Origin: Nocardia cerradoensis NBRC 101014
Lineage (GTDB): Bacteria; Actinomycetota; Actinomycetes; Mycobacteriales; Mycobacteriaceae
Length of the DNA stretch: 52,922 nucleotides
Reading direction: 5' to 3'
Assembly: GCF_000308535.1 (NCBI RefSeq)
Contig: NZ_BAFW01000001.1
Span: forward strand, 1 to 52,922
Position numbers and translations under genes: made by a program. Positions 1 to 8,143 of the stretch are shown one piece after another. The first letter of the stretch is position 1, and every line of letters starts with the position of its first letter. The notes under the pieces are model-generated. The model had not been told where the DNA came from, searched no databases, and worked only from the letters and a program-made list of their open reading frames with translations.

Positions 1-742
1 CGACGATGGGGTGGCTCTGGCCGTAGTCGAGATCGATCACATCGGCGACGACGACGGTGACATTGTCGGGGCCGCCGCTGCGCAGAGCCAGTTCGATGAG
101 CCGGTCGGCCGCCTCGTCGGTATTGCCCTCGCGCAGGGTGTTGGCGATCGTCTCGTCGCTCACCACATCGGACAGGCCGTCCGAACACAGCAGATAGCGG
201 TCACCGGCGCGGGCTTCCCGGACGATGAGCGTCGGCTCGATCTCGTTTCCGGTGAGTGCCCGCATGATCAGTGACCGCTGCGGATGGGTGTGGGCCTGCT
301 CCGGGGTGATCCGGCCCTCGTCGACCAGCGACTGGACGAAGGTGTCGTCGCGGGTGATCTGGGCGAGCTCGCCGTTGCGGAGCATGTAGGCCCGGGAGTC
401 GCCGATATGGGCGAGGCCGAGTTTCTTGCCCGCGAACAGGATGGTGGTGAGCGTGGTGCCCATACCGTCGAGTTCGGGTTCCTCTTCGACCTGGTCGGCG
501 ATCGCGGCATTGCCTTCGCGAATCGCCCGGTCGAGTTTGCCGAGCAGATCGTCGCCGGGCTCGTCGTCGTCGAGATGAGCCAGCGCGGCGATCATCAACT
601 GCGAGGCCACCTCACCGGCGGCGTGACCGCCCATGCCGTCGGCGAGCGCCAGCAGGCGTGCACCTGCGTAGACGGAGTCCTCGTTGTTCGCCCGGACGAG
701 ACCACGGTCGCTACGCGCTGCGTAGCGGAGAACTTGAGTCAC
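1..742 (-). CDS. pstP: PP2C-family Ser/Thr protein phosphatase PstP, 3' end outside window
   Basis: Reading leftward from the GTG at 742, the frame stays open to base 1. The translation starts MTQVLRYAARSDRG and carries the PPM/PP2C metal-binding and core motifs in order: RANNEDS, ADGMGGH, GMGTTLT, GDSRAY, LCSDGL and GGPDNVT, so the catalytic domain (about 240 residues) is complete. In mycobacteria the protein continues into a linker, one membrane helix and an extracellular tail; those would lie beyond the window. PstP dephosphorylates PknA/PknB and their substrates in growth and cell-wall control. The start overlaps the fhaB stop as GTGA (739-742), which indicates translational coupling in the fhaA-fhaB-pstP operon. 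The kinase, rodA and pbpA genes normally follow to the left. Confidence 0.95.
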   Translation of the reverse strand, partial: MTQVLRYAARSDRGLVRANNEDSVYAGARLLALADGMGGHAAGEVASQLMIAALAHLDDDEPGDDLLGKLDRAIREGNAAIADQVEEEPELDGMGTTLTTILFAGKKLGLAHIGDSRAYMLRNGELAQITRDDTFVQSLVDEGRITPEQAHTHPQRSLIMRALTGNEIEPTLIVREARAGDRYLLCSDGLSDVVSDETIANTLREGNTDEAADRLIELALRSGGPDNVTVVVADVIDLDYGQSHPIV

Positions 743-1206
743 GATCGCAGCTCGATCACAGTCTTACCGACACGGACAGGGGTGCCGAGTGGAACTCGGA
801 CGGGAGTGGTGACCTTCGCTCGATCGAGGTAGGTCCCGTTGGTCGATCCTAAGTCTTCGACGTACCAGTCCTCGCCGCGCGGCGATAACCGTGCATGCCG
901 GGTCGAGGCGTAGTCGTCGGTCAGTACCAGCGTGGAGTCGTCTGCACGCCCGATGAGCACCGGTTGGGTGCCGAGCGTGATCCGAGTGCCGGCGAGTGAA
1001 CCCTGAGTCACCACTAGATACTTGGCGCCCTTCTGGCCACGGCTGAAGGATGGCAGCACCACCGAACCTCGGGTGGGTCGGGGCTGGATCCGAATGCCTG
1101 ATGCCGCGTAGATGTCGCTGCGCAAGGTGCGAAGCACCGCCCACACGAACAGCCACAACAACAAGAGGAACCCCGCACGGGTCAACTGCAGGATCAGTCC
1201 CTGCAC
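739..1206 (-). CDS. fhaB: FHA-domain protein FhaB (FipA)
   Basis: 155 residues from the GTG at 1206. This start is preferred over the upstream one at 1257 because AGGAGG lies 9 bases in front of it and the length matches mycobacterial FhaB. The N-terminus (VQGLILQLTRAGFLLLLWLF) is a single membrane anchor. The C-terminal FHA domain (about residues 65-150) shows the phosphothreonine-binding signatures IGRADDS, STRHARLSP and GSTNGT. In mycobacteria FhaB is a PknA/PknB substrate tied to septal and lateral peptidoglycan synthesis. It overlaps pstP by 4 bases and lies 186 bases after fhaA. Confidence 0.93.
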   Translation of the reverse strand: MQGLILQLTRAGFLLLLWLFVWAVLRTLRSDIYAASGIRIQPRPTRGSVVLPSFSRGQKGAKYLVVTQGSLAGTRITLGTQPVLIGRADDSTLVLTDDYASTRHARLSPRGEDWYVEDLGSTNGTYLDRAKVTTPVRVPLGTPVRVGKTVIELRS

Positions 1207-1392
1207 GGCGCTCCACCTCCTGTTCGACCGGTCCCGTAGTGGCGTTTCGTCCCCCAACCGGCGTGCTGGTCAGCACGGCCCGGCTGCCGAGCGAATGTTG
1301 GCAGCATAATAGGGCCGATGACCGGTTGCGATCACGATACGGGCGAGCGGTTTTCGCGCCCCATCGTGACCTGCACCGGCGAGCTTACGGGA

Positions 1393-2844
1393 TCAGACGA
1401 TCCGGATCAGGATCTCGGAATGCCCGGCCCGGATGACATCGCCGTCGGCGAGCTGCCAATCCTGGACGGGCGAGCCGTTGACCAGCGTGCCGTTGGTGGA
1501 ACCGAGATCCGAGAGCATGGCGACCTGACCGTCCCAGCGCACTTCGATGTGGCGACGGGACACCCCGGTGTCGGGAAGCCGGAAATGGGCGTCCTGGCCA
1601 CGCCCGATGATGTTGCTGCCCTCGCGTAGCTGGTACGTGCGGCCGCTGCCGTCGTCGAGGTGCAGGGTGGCCGAATAGCCGGACCCGCCGCGCGCCGGCT
1701 GCGGGGCCGCGGCGTAGCCGCCCTGCTGTCCGTAGGCCGGCTGCTGTCCGTACGCCTGATCCTCGGCGCCGTAACCGCCCTGGTCGGCGTACCCCTGATC
1801 GGCATAGCCGGGGTCGGCGTACCCCTGCTGGCCGTAGCCGCCCTGAGCCGGGTAGCCCTGGTCGTATCCGGGCGCCTGGCCGTAGCCCGGCTGCTGCGCG
1901 TAGTTCTGCTCCGGATAACCCTGCTGTTGCCCGTACCCCTGGTCGGCATAGCCCTGCTGGCCGTAACCCTGGTCGTAGCCGCTCTGCTCGTAGCCGCCCT
2001 GTTCGTACGCCTGCTGCTGGCCGTACCCCTGGTCGGCGTACGCCTGCTGACCGTAGCCCTGGTCGTAACTGCTCTGGTCGTAGCTGCCCTGCTCGTAGCC
2101 CGGCTGACCGTAGGCCGCGCCACCCTGCTGGTAGCCCGCACCGCCCTGCTGGTAGTCGTAGCCGTTCTGGTAGTCGCCGCCCTGCTGATAGTCGCCGTAG
2201 GCGGGCTGCGATTCCGGAGCCGCGTATTCACCGGCACCGGGGTACTGACCACCCCGGCCGTAGTCGTCCTGATATTGCGGCGCGGGGCGGCCCCCCGGCG
2301 GGGGTGCGTACCCGCGGTTGCGTGGATCGGACTCCGCGGGCTCTCGGCTGGGGTCGTAGCCTGAGTTCTGCGTCATGGGGCCAGCTCCTGGTTGCGGGTG
2401 TGCGGGTCGTTGTGGGGGTCGTCCAGGTCGATCGGGCGGCCGGCGCGGCGCCGGGGGGTTCCGGCGGCCCGCATCCGGGTCGACCCGTCCGTGCGTCCTG
2501 AACTGTCCGGTGTGCAGCGTAGGGGATGCCTCGAATTCGACGTGCACTTCACCGTAGGTCTGCCACCCCTGATCGCGGATGTAGTCCTGTAAATGCTTGG
2601 CGAACGCGCGGGTGGTCAACTCGTGGTCTGCATCGAGTTCCTGCAGGTCCGTGGGGTTGACCGTGATCACGTAGACGTTCGGGGCGAGCAGATGCCCGCC
2701 CTCGAGTTCGCTCAGGCGATCCGAGGCCTCGCGCTGTAGCGCCGCTTCCACCTCCTGGGGAACGACGCTGCCGCCGAAGACCCTGGCGAAAGCGTCACCG
2801 ACGGCGCCCTGCAGACGTCGCTCGAATCGCGAGACGATGCCCAT
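1393..2844 (-). CDS. fhaA: FHA-domain protein FhaA with DUF3662 domain and Tyr/Gln/Gly-rich linker
   Basis: 483 residues, ATG at 2844 preceded by GGGAGG. Three parts are visible. Residues 1 to about 120 are the DUF3662 (FhaA N-terminal) domain ([20 protein letters not shown]). Residues about 130-385 are a low-complexity linker, first Pro/Arg-rich, then dominated by units such as [13 protein letters not shown] and YEQGGY. Residues about 390-483 are an FHA domain with [21 protein letters not shown] and [11 protein letters not shown]. FhaA binds phosphorylated partners of PknB (including the MviN pseudokinase domain in mycobacteria) and links kinase signalling to peptidoglycan export. It is the first gene of the fhaA-fhaB-pstP block. 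The linker is underlain by DNA-level repeats, so its length may vary between strains. Confidence 0.95.
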   Translation of the reverse strand: MGIVSRFERRLQGAVGDAFARVFGGSVVPQEVEAALQREASDRLSELEGGHLLAPNVYVITVNPTDLQELDADHELTTRAFAKHLQDYIRDQGWQTYGEVHVEFEASPTLHTGQFRTHGRVDPDAGRRNPPAPRRPPDRPGRPPQRPAHPQPGAGPMTQNSGYDPSREPAESDPRNRGYAPPPGGRPAPQYQDDYGRGGQYPGAGEYAAPESQPAYGDYQQGGDYQNGYDYQQGGAGYQQGGAAYGQPGYEQGSYDQSSYDQGYGQQAYADQGYGQQQAYEQGGYEQSGYDQGYGQQGYADQGYGQQQGYPEQNYAQQPGYGQAPGYDQGYPAQGGYGQQGYADPGYADQGYADQGGYGAEDQAYGQQPAYGQQGGYAAAPQPARGGSGYSATLHLDDGSGRTYQLREGSNIIGRGQDAHFRLPDTGVSRRHIEVRWDGQVAMLSDLGSTNGTLVNGSPVQDWQLADGDVIRAGHSEILIRIV

Positions 2845-3080
2845 ACCGGCCTCCCTTCGATGCCCGCCCTCGTTGCCTACGCTGTATGTCTACGTCAGCT
2901 GATCGGTCTGTGTCGTCCGGGCGTCACGATCCCGCGACACGACATGCCGATAGGGCGTGTCGTCGAACGGACACGGTCACTGCATGATATCCACGATCCT
3001 CCACCGCTGTAACTCACGACCGGCCACCCACGGTTCCCGGTACCCGAAAATTCTGCTCCGCAACCGTCGTGAGCAGGCGA

Positions 3081-3109
3081 TTTCGTATGCGAAGCGGGTG
3101 CGTGATACT
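3081..3109 (+). promoter_or_regulatory. Likely promoter of the tRNA-Leu gene
   Basis: A GATACT -10 element lies at 3104-3109, 15 bases before the mature tRNA 5' end. A weak -35-like TTTCGT lies at 3081-3086 with a 17-base spacer. This predicts a short 5' leader of about 9 bases. The -35 match is poor, so the -10 carries most of the weight. Confidence 0.45.
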
Positions 3110-3124
3110 GTCGTCCAGTCGCTC

Positions 3125-3207
3125 GGGCGAGTGGCGGAATGGCAGACGCGCTGGCTTCAGGTGCCAGTGTCCTTCGGGACGTGGGGGTTCAAGTCCCCCT
3201 TCGCCCA
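3125..3207 (+). tRNA. tRNA-Leu (anticodon CAG)
   Basis: The acceptor 5' strand GGGCGAG pairs with TTCGCCC at 3200-3206. The D-arm begins TGGCGGAATGGCAGACGC. The anticodon stem TGGC/GCCA encloses the loop TTCAGGT, giving anticodon CAG. There is a long class II variable arm (TGTCCTTCGGGACG) and a T-arm GGGGGTTCAAGTCCCCC. The 3' CCA is not encoded (the sequence reads ACA). A tRNA-Leu beside fhaA is also found in mycobacteria (leuT, recalled). Confidence 0.97.
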
Positions 3208-3213
3208 CAGAGG

Positions 3214-3254
3214 AAGAGCCGCAGATCGAATCCGGTCTGCGGCTCTTCTTTTTC
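3214..3254 (+). terminator. Intrinsic terminator of tRNA-Leu
   Basis: Perfect 12-bp stem AAGAGCCGCAGA/TCTGCGGCTCTT (3214-3225 and 3236-3247) with a 10-base loop, followed by CTTTTTC. It starts 7 bases after the tRNA. There is no T-tract on the other strand, so it serves rightward transcription. Confidence 0.9.
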
Positions 3255-3261
3255 GTGTCCG

Positions 3262-3381
3262 TCAGGCGGTGGGCAGTGCCGCCCGCAGCACCGAGACCGC
3301 CTGGGCGATCTCGTCGCTCAGGACATCGGCCTCGCCGGTGATCACCCGCGCCGGGGGCAGTCCGGCCGGCTGGACACCGGA
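3262..3381 (-). pseudogene. Possible remnant: coding-like tail resembling an alpha/beta-hydrolase C-terminus
   Basis: Directly after the TGA of the GlxA-type gene, and in the same frame, 39 further sense codons run to a TGA at 3262-3264. The peptide begins SGVQPAGLPPARVITGEADV and continues LSDEIAQAVSVLRAALPTA. Its LPPA-x-VITGEADVL-x-DE pattern is like the strand and catalytic-Asp region near the C-terminus of alpha/beta-hydrolase fold-3 esterases. Third codon positions are almost all G or C, as in real genes here. There is no start codon or upstream hydrolase part, so I read it as the 3' stump of a lost gene. A chance open frame, or an old extension of the regulator, remains possible. Confidence 0.35.
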
Positions 3382-4389
3382 TCAAGACACGGCGGCCACC
3401 AGCGGCGTCTCGCCCGAACCGGTGGACCGGAACCGGCGCTGATATTTACTGGGCGATATCCCGAGCCGGGCTATGAACGCGCGGCGCATCGCCTCGCTGC
3501 TGCCGTAGCCCGCCGCCATCGCCGCCTCGGTCACTCCACAGCCGGCATGCAGCATGTCCCGGGCGACCCCGAAGCGGATGAAGGCGACGTATTCAGCGGG
3601 GGAACGCTCCAATTCGGCGCGGAAGAGTCTGCTCAGATGCCGTGGGCTGACGTTGGCATGTGCCGCCAGCGTCCGAACCGTATGGGGGAAGGCGGGTTCC
3701 GCGCAGATGAGATCGACCGCCTTGCGCACCAGCGGGCTGCGCGGCGCCGGCCCGGACAGCGAGGCCGAGAACTGCGACTGCCCGCCCGCGCGGTGCATGT
3801 ACACCACCATCAGCTGAGCGATCCGGCGTGCGATGTCGGGGCCGAAATCCTCCTCGACCATCGCCAGTGCCAGGTCGATCCCCGCGGTCACTCCGGCTGA
3901 GCTGTAGAGGTTTCCGTCGCGTACGTAGATGTCGTCGGCGGCCACGTCGATCGCGGGATAGCGCCGCGCCAGATGTGCGGCGAACTTCCAGTGTGTAGTG
4001 GCCCTCCGTCCGTCGAACAGGCCCAGTTCGGCGAGGACGAACGCGCCGCTGCACACCGACGCCAGGCGCCGCGTGTTCCAGGACAGCCGCCGCGCCGCCG
4101 CGAGCAGTTCGGGTGTGACGAATCGCGAGGGCGGCAGCTCACTGCCCGGAATCACGACGGTGTCGAAGACACCCGCGTCGGCCGCCGCGACCGCGCATTC
4201 GATCCGGGCGCCGATCGAGGTCTCCACACTGCCGCCATCCGCCGACACCAGCACGACCTCGTATCCCGGGCAGGCCTGGTTGGCCTCGACGAAAACTTCC
4301 GCGGGGCCGGTGAAGTCGAGCATCTTGACGCCGTCGAAGACCAGAATTCCTATCCGCCGGCGCGGTAGTTGAGCGAGTTCGAGGGCCAT
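3382..4389 (-). CDS. GlxA-family transcriptional regulator (DJ-1/PfpI domain plus AraC-type HTH)
   Basis: 335 residues. Residues about 10-185 form a DJ-1/PfpI-like domain (RIGILVFDGVKMLDFTGPAE, with the nucleophile-elbow motif ASVCSGAFVLAELGL). Residues about 225-325 hold the two AraC helix-turn-helices (TVRTLAAHANVSPRHLSRLF and VTEAAMAAGYGSSEAMRRAF). Members sense small metabolites and activate catabolic or efflux genes; the ligand here cannot be inferred. It is divergent from a TetR gene, with an 8-bp perfect inverted repeat 11 bases upstream of its ATG. Its 3' end is followed in frame by a coding-like stump. Confidence 0.9.
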   Translation of the reverse strand: MALELAQLPRRRIGILVFDGVKMLDFTGPAEVFVEANQACPGYEVVLVSADGGSVETSIGARIECAVAAADAGVFDTVVIPGSELPPSRFVTPELLAAARRLSWNTRRLASVCSGAFVLAELGLFDGRRATTHWKFAAHLARRYPAIDVAADDIYVRDGNLYSSAGVTAGIDLALAMVEEDFGPDIARRIAQLMVVYMHRAGGQSQFSASLSGPAPRSPLVRKAVDLICAEPAFPHTVRTLAAHANVSPRHLSRLFRAELERSPAEYVAFIRFGVARDMLHAGCGVTEAAMAAGYGSSEAMRRAFIARLGISPSKYQRRFRSTGSGETPLVAAVS

Positions 4390-4399
4390 CCCGCCATCA

Positions 4400-4421
4400 T
4401 TCTGGAGTAACGCCTCCAGAA
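4400..4421. promoter_or_regulatory. Candidate operator between divergent glxA-type and tetR-type genes
   Basis: Perfect inverted repeat TTCTGGAG - 6 bases (TAACGC) - CTCCAGAA. It lies 11 bases upstream of the GlxA-type start and 47 bases upstream of the TetR start. Size and placement fit a TetR-family operator that would repress the neighbour and itself. No binding evidence is available. Confidence 0.55.
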
Positions 4422-4467
4422 CAAGCTTTGTGGCCGGGGTCGCAGTGTGATTGATACGGTGGGCGCC

Positions 4468-5091
4468 ATGGGGAGGCCACGGCAGTTCGACGAATCGGCG
4501 TTGCTCGACGCCGCCACCGAACTGTTCTGGTCCCGGGGTTTCGAGCAGACGTCGGTCGAGGACGTCTCGCGCGCGAGCGGCATCGGAAACGGCAGCATCT
4601 ACGCCGCCTACCGCAGCAAACGCGGACTGTTCCTCGCGGCCTTCGAACGCTACTGCGAGGGCCGCGCCCGCCTGGTCCGCGAGGTGGTGACCTCGGCTCC
4701 CGGTTCGGCGCGCGCGGCCGTGCGCGCGTTGTTCGACGCGATCATCGACGACTGCGTCGCACAGCCCGATCGCCGCGGCTGCCTGATGCTCAACAGCATC
4801 GCCCAGCTCGGCTCGCGCCTGCCGGAGGTGATCGGCATCGGGAATCGGACCACCTCCGCCATGGAACAGAGTGTCGCCGAGCGGTTACGCCGTGCCGCCG
4901 AGGAATCCGGGGCCGAGCTAGACGCTGCGACCCTGGCCGCCTACAGCGCCGCGGTGGTGATGACCGCGCAGGGCCTCATCCAACTGAGTCGCTTGGGAAC
5001 TCCGCTTTCGCGCCTGCGCGAGATCGCCGAGGTGTCGAGTCGAAATCTGCCCGGGGCGTGGGACGCTCCGGTCGCGGGCGGAGTTGCCTGA
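4468..5091 (+). CDS. TetR/AcrR-family transcriptional regulator
   Basis: 207 residues from the ATG at 4468 (MGRPRQFDESALLDAATELF), chosen over the GTG at 4447 because this is the usual family N-terminus. A TACGGT -10-like element sits 7 bases ahead, so the mRNA may be leaderless. The HTH covers about residues 10-55 (TSVEDVSRASGIGNGSIYAA). The C-terminal ligand domain (about 75-190) has the RRGCLMLNSIAQLG segment seen in the YfiR/LmrA-like branch. It is divergent from the GlxA-type gene across the 4400-4421 inverted repeat, which makes that gene its most likely target. Confidence 0.88.
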   Translation: MGRPRQFDESALLDAATELFWSRGFEQTSVEDVSRASGIGNGSIYAAYRSKRGLFLAAFERYCEGRARLVREVVTSAPGSARAAVRALFDAIIDDCVAQPDRRGCLMLNSIAQLGSRLPEVIGIGNRTTSAMEQSVAERLRRAAEESGAELDAATLAAYSAAVVMTAQGLIQLSRLGTPLSRLREIAEVSSRNLPGAWDAPVAGGVA

Positions 5092-5115
5092 CGGTTGTCC
5101 TCGGGGTGCCGTTCG

Positions 5116-5454
5116 TCAGCGGCCTCGCTGGGTGCGGACGTAGTCGACGGCGTCCTGCGTGACAGCGTCGGTGATGTCGGCGAATTCCTCGTGCTTCTGG
5201 ATGTATCCCGCCACGAACGGGCAGATCGGCACGATGCGCAGACCGGCCTCGCGGGTACGGTCCAGCACCTGCGAGACCAGGGCGCCGGCCAGGCCGCGTC
5301 CGGCGAAGTCGGAGTCGATTTCGGTGTGGTAGAAGATCCGCTGCCCCTCGTGGTCGAGGTATTCGGTGAAGCCGGCGAGCCGATCGTCCACGCTGATTTC
5401 GAACCGCTCCGCGGCCTGCGTGACGACCGGGGAGGGTTGCTGTTCGGCGGTCAT
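5116..5454 (-). CDS. GNAT-like N-acetyltransferase (YjdJ/Gcn5-type small protein)
   Basis: 112 residues from the ATG at 5454. The frame is open further upstream, but a AATACT -10-like element 6 bases before this ATG suggests a leaderless start. The short single-domain fold reads EYLDHEGQRIFYHTEIDSDF, then the acetyl-CoA loop GRGLAGALVSQVLDRTREAG and VPICPFVAGYIQKHEEF. This matches the compact YjdJ class of GNAT proteins. The substrate is unknown. It converges with the TetR gene. Confidence 0.85.
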   Translation of the reverse strand: MTAEQQPSPVVTQAAERFEISVDDRLAGFTEYLDHEGQRIFYHTEIDSDFAGRGLAGALVSQVLDRTREAGLRIVPICPFVAGYIQKHEEFADITDAVTQDAVDYVRTQRGR

Positions 5455-6164
5455 GGTCTCAGTATTGCGGCCCGGCCGGCCGGATTCGGGCAGGTTCGGG
5501 CGAGGACGCGCGCGGCAGTGTGATCTTCGCCGCATTCTCGGCGGCTGACCGGTCGTTATTCGGTTCCGGTATTACTGGCGAAAAATTGTTGTTCGAGTTC
5601 GCTGTCGAAATAACAGCACAATTCAATGGAAGCGCATCCGCAACATTCTGAGAATTACCTGACGGCAGACTTGGAATCTCCGGCGTTAACAAACTCAAAG
5701 TTTGTTTCTCGGTCGTGCCGTCCTTCCGGATGGCGCTACAGCGCCTTCGGTTGACGCGCTGACCTGCGGTGATGTCGAACAGGTAAGCAACGGGCGACCC
5801 GCCCGGGAATGATCGCGGTCCGCGAATCCGGCAGTGCGACCAACCGTCGAAATGGCAGAAAAATCCCGGCTACTCGAGCGTTGCGGTATGGGGTGCACCG
5901 CTATTTCCGACCGCCCGCCAGGTATTTGCGCCTGGTCTCCGGAAGTGCTGTCTGGCTGCGGGTTTCGGCTCGGTTACGGCCGGGCAGACGGAGTGTGCAG
6001 GAGGTTGCGTGGGGATAACGATTGTGTAGAGTCGACGGTAACGCTGGCCGCAGCTGAGCTGGACTCGCTGCGGCCAGTGGATCTCAAATCGGCACTCCGA
6101 TGATCCTTCGAATCCCCGCCCTCTCGCAAGGGATTTTCTCAGCCTCAGCACAACCCGGTCCGCG
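5455..6164. other. Gene-free stretch with two hairpin-forming repeats
   Basis: I find no convincing gene in these 710 bases. Open frames exist on both strands but lack GC-rich third positions and recognisable motifs. Composition is visibly more AT-rich than the surroundings around 5550-5710. Two inverted repeats stand out: AACAAACT-CAA-AGTTTGTT at 5688-5706, and CTGGCCGCAG/CTGCGGCCAG (10-bp stem, 14-base loop) at 6044-6077. Neither has a T-tract. It may hold decayed coding sequence, a regulatory region or an unrecognised RNA. Confidence 0.5.
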
Positions 6165-7157
6165 TTAGCTCGATATGCGCTCGTCCGCGTCCGCCGTGGC
6201 CCGCAACGCCGCACTTTCCTGCGCCGCACGGCGTCCGGCGCCGAAGACGTAGGTCAGAAATCCGAGCTCGGCAACCAGCCCGATACCGATGCGTACCGGC
6301 GCAGGCCAGCCGGCGGGCGTGACGAACCCCTCGATCAGGCCCGAGACCAGCAGGACCGCCACCAGCCCGAGGGCGATCGTGGCCGTCGCCCGGCCCTGCC
6401 GGGCCAGCGCCTCCGCCCGCGACGACCGCCCCGGATCGATCAGTGTCCACCCCAGTTTCAGCCCCGCACCGCCGGCGACGAAAACCGCCGTGAGTTCGAG
6501 CATGCCGTGTGGCAGCAGGAAACCGAAGAACGAGTCGAGCCGCCCGGCATCCGCCATCAGCCCGGCGGACACCCCCACGTTCAGCGCGTTCATGAACAGC
6601 AGATAGGCGGCCGGGAGAATCAGGATGCCGGTGAACAACGCGATCGCCGACACCCAGGCGTTGTTGGTCCACACCTGTGCGGCGAAGGCATCGTGCGGGT
6701 GTTCGGAATAGTAGGACTCGAAGCGGCCGCCGGGGGCGGTCAGCGATGCCGCGTCCGACGGCAGCCCCAAAGTCCTTCGCGCCGAACCGGAACCGGACAC
6801 CCAGATGCCGACTCCGGTCGAGACGGCCAGGAACGCCGCCGCCACCCCGGCCCACCACGGCCACGCTCGATACACCGCGGCGGGAAACCGGTGGGTGAAG
6901 AAATAGCCGATCTGCGACCAGGTGTCGGTCCGTGCGCCCAGCAGCCGGCCCCGGGCTCGCGCCAGGACCGCGCTCAGGCCGTTGATCAACTCCGGATCCG
7001 GTGAATGCGATTGCAGTCGTGCCAGCTGCTGGGAGGTGCGGCGATACAGGGCCACGAATTCGTCGACCTCCGCGCCACTGAGGCGCCGCTGCGCGGTCAG
7101 CCGGTCGAGCCGATCCCAATGCCGCCGCTGCGCGAACGAATAGGCATCGACGTCCAT
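6165..7157 (-). CDS. SpoIIM-like (stage II sporulation protein M family) membrane protein
   Basis: 330 residues, ATG at 7157 with AGGAGG-AGCCG spacing. A cytoplasmic N-terminal helical part (MDVDAYSFAQRRHWDRLDRL) of about 100 residues precedes several membrane segments, with family motifs such as YFFTHRFP, FTGILILPAAYLLFMNALNV and LLPHGMLELTAVFVAGGAGL. SpoIIM-like proteins occur in non-sporulating actinobacteria next to RDD, DUF58 and MoxR genes (Rv3694c-like, recalled). The role is unproven, probably envelope remodelling. It is divergent from the RDD gene across a region with a 15-bp direct repeat. Confidence 0.9.
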   Translation of the reverse strand: MDVDAYSFAQRRHWDRLDRLTAQRRLSGAEVDEFVALYRRTSQQLARLQSHSPDPELINGLSAVLARARGRLLGARTDTWSQIGYFFTHRFPAAVYRAWPWWAGVAAAFLAVSTGVGIWVSGSGSARRTLGLPSDAASLTAPGGRFESYYSEHPHDAFAAQVWTNNAWVSAIALFTGILILPAAYLLFMNALNVGVSAGLMADAGRLDSFFGFLLPHGMLELTAVFVAGGAGLKLGWTLIDPGRSSRAEALARQGRATATIALGLVAVLLVSGLIEGFVTPAGWPAPVRIGIGLVAELGFLTYVFGAGRRAAQESAALRATADADERISS

Positions 7158-7163
7158 CGGCTC

Positions 7164-7251
7164 CTCCTGTGCTCATGCGGGACACCCGCACCCGGTCGAA
7201 TCGCCGCAATGAGCTTCGCGGGGTATCGCGGCAATTCTCCTGTGCTCATGC
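7164..7251. repeat. 15-bp perfect direct repeat in the SpoIIM/RDD divergent promoter region
   Basis: CTCCTGTGCTCATGC occurs at 7164-7178 and again at 7237-7251, 73 bases apart, with no mismatch. Read leftward, the copy nearest SpoIIM contains part of its AGGAGG ribosome-binding site, and the second copy reads ATGAGCACAGGAG. It looks like a local duplication of a leader segment or a paired protein-binding site. Confidence 0.6.
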
Positions 7252-7308
7252 CGACCTGCCCTCCGAAGGCTAGTTCGCACGCGCCCGATTCGGGATACTG
7301 GAGCGATC

Positions 7309-8139
7309 ATGGCCGATTTCACCACGGGGGAGGCCGTCTCCCTGCAGCTGCCGATCGCGCGCATCCCCACCCGCGCCGCGGCCTTCGCGATCGATCTGGT
7401 GCTGCAGCTCGTTCTCGCCCTGCTGTTGTTGTCGGCCGTCGTCGGCGTGCTGTTCCGATTCGAACCCGACGGCGCGTGGGTCGATGTGGCCGTGCTGGTG
7501 ACGATGGTGACCGTCCTCGTCGGATACCCGGTCGTCAGCGAGACCCTGACGCGCGGGCGGACCGTCGGAAAGATGGCGCTGGGCCTGCGTGTGGTGCGCG
7601 GCGACGGCGGGCCCGTCGATTTCCGGCACGCGCTGACCCGCGGCCTCGCCGGCGCGCTCGTCGATTTCTGGAATCTCGGCGGGTTCGGTCTGGTCGCGGT
7701 GGTCACCTCGCTGTGTTCGCCGCGAGCGCGCCGCGTCGGCGACATCCTGGCCGGTACCGTCGTGGTGTCGGATCGGGCGCGAATTCCCGTGCCCGCCTTG
7801 GCCGTCGCGCCGCCGTGGCTGGTCGACTGGGTGGGACGGCTGGATCTGTCCGGGCTCACCGAGGATCTCGCACTGCCGGTGCGCCGGTATCTGACCCGCT
7901 TCCCGCAGCTCACCCCGCAGGTACAGGCGGAACTCGGTGCGGCGCTGGTGGCCGCGGTCTGTGCGCAACTGCGGGTGGCGCCCCCGGCCGGATATCCGCC
8001 GCTGCAGATTCTCGGCGCGGTGATCGGGGAGCGGCAACGCCGGATTCTGCCGCCACCGCGCCTGCCGTTCTGGCCGATGCCCCAGCAGTGGGCGGCCCCC
8101 GCGCAGCCGTACGCCCCGGCGGTCCGGCCGGGGGCGTGA
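7309..8139 (+). CDS. RDD-family membrane protein
   Basis: 276 residues, ATG at 7309 after a GGAG site. The RDD domain (about residues 15-155) shows its namesake pattern: an Arg in IARIPTRAAAF, an Asp in AFAIDLVL, and RGRTVGKMALGLRVVRGDG. There are three or four membrane helices, then a cytoplasmic Pro-rich C-terminal tail of about 100 residues. The transport or scaffold function is not established; some RDD proteins are Na+/H+ antiporters. Rightward gene, divergent from SpoIIM-like and converging on DUF58 with a 4-base gap (Rv3695-like, recalled). Confidence 0.88.
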   Translation: MADFTTGEAVSLQLPIARIPTRAAAFAIDLVLQLVLALLLLSAVVGVLFRFEPDGAWVDVAVLVTMVTVLVGYPVVSETLTRGRTVGKMALGLRVVRGDGGPVDFRHALTRGLAGALVDFWNLGGFGLVAVVTSLCSPRARRVGDILAGTVVVSDRARIPVPALAVAPPWLVDWVGRLDLSGLTEDLALPVRRYLTRFPQLTPQVQAELGAALVAAVCAQLRVAPPAGYPPLQILGAVIGERQRRILPPPRLPFWPMPQQWAAPAQPYAPAVRPGA

Positions 8140-8143
8140 ACGC

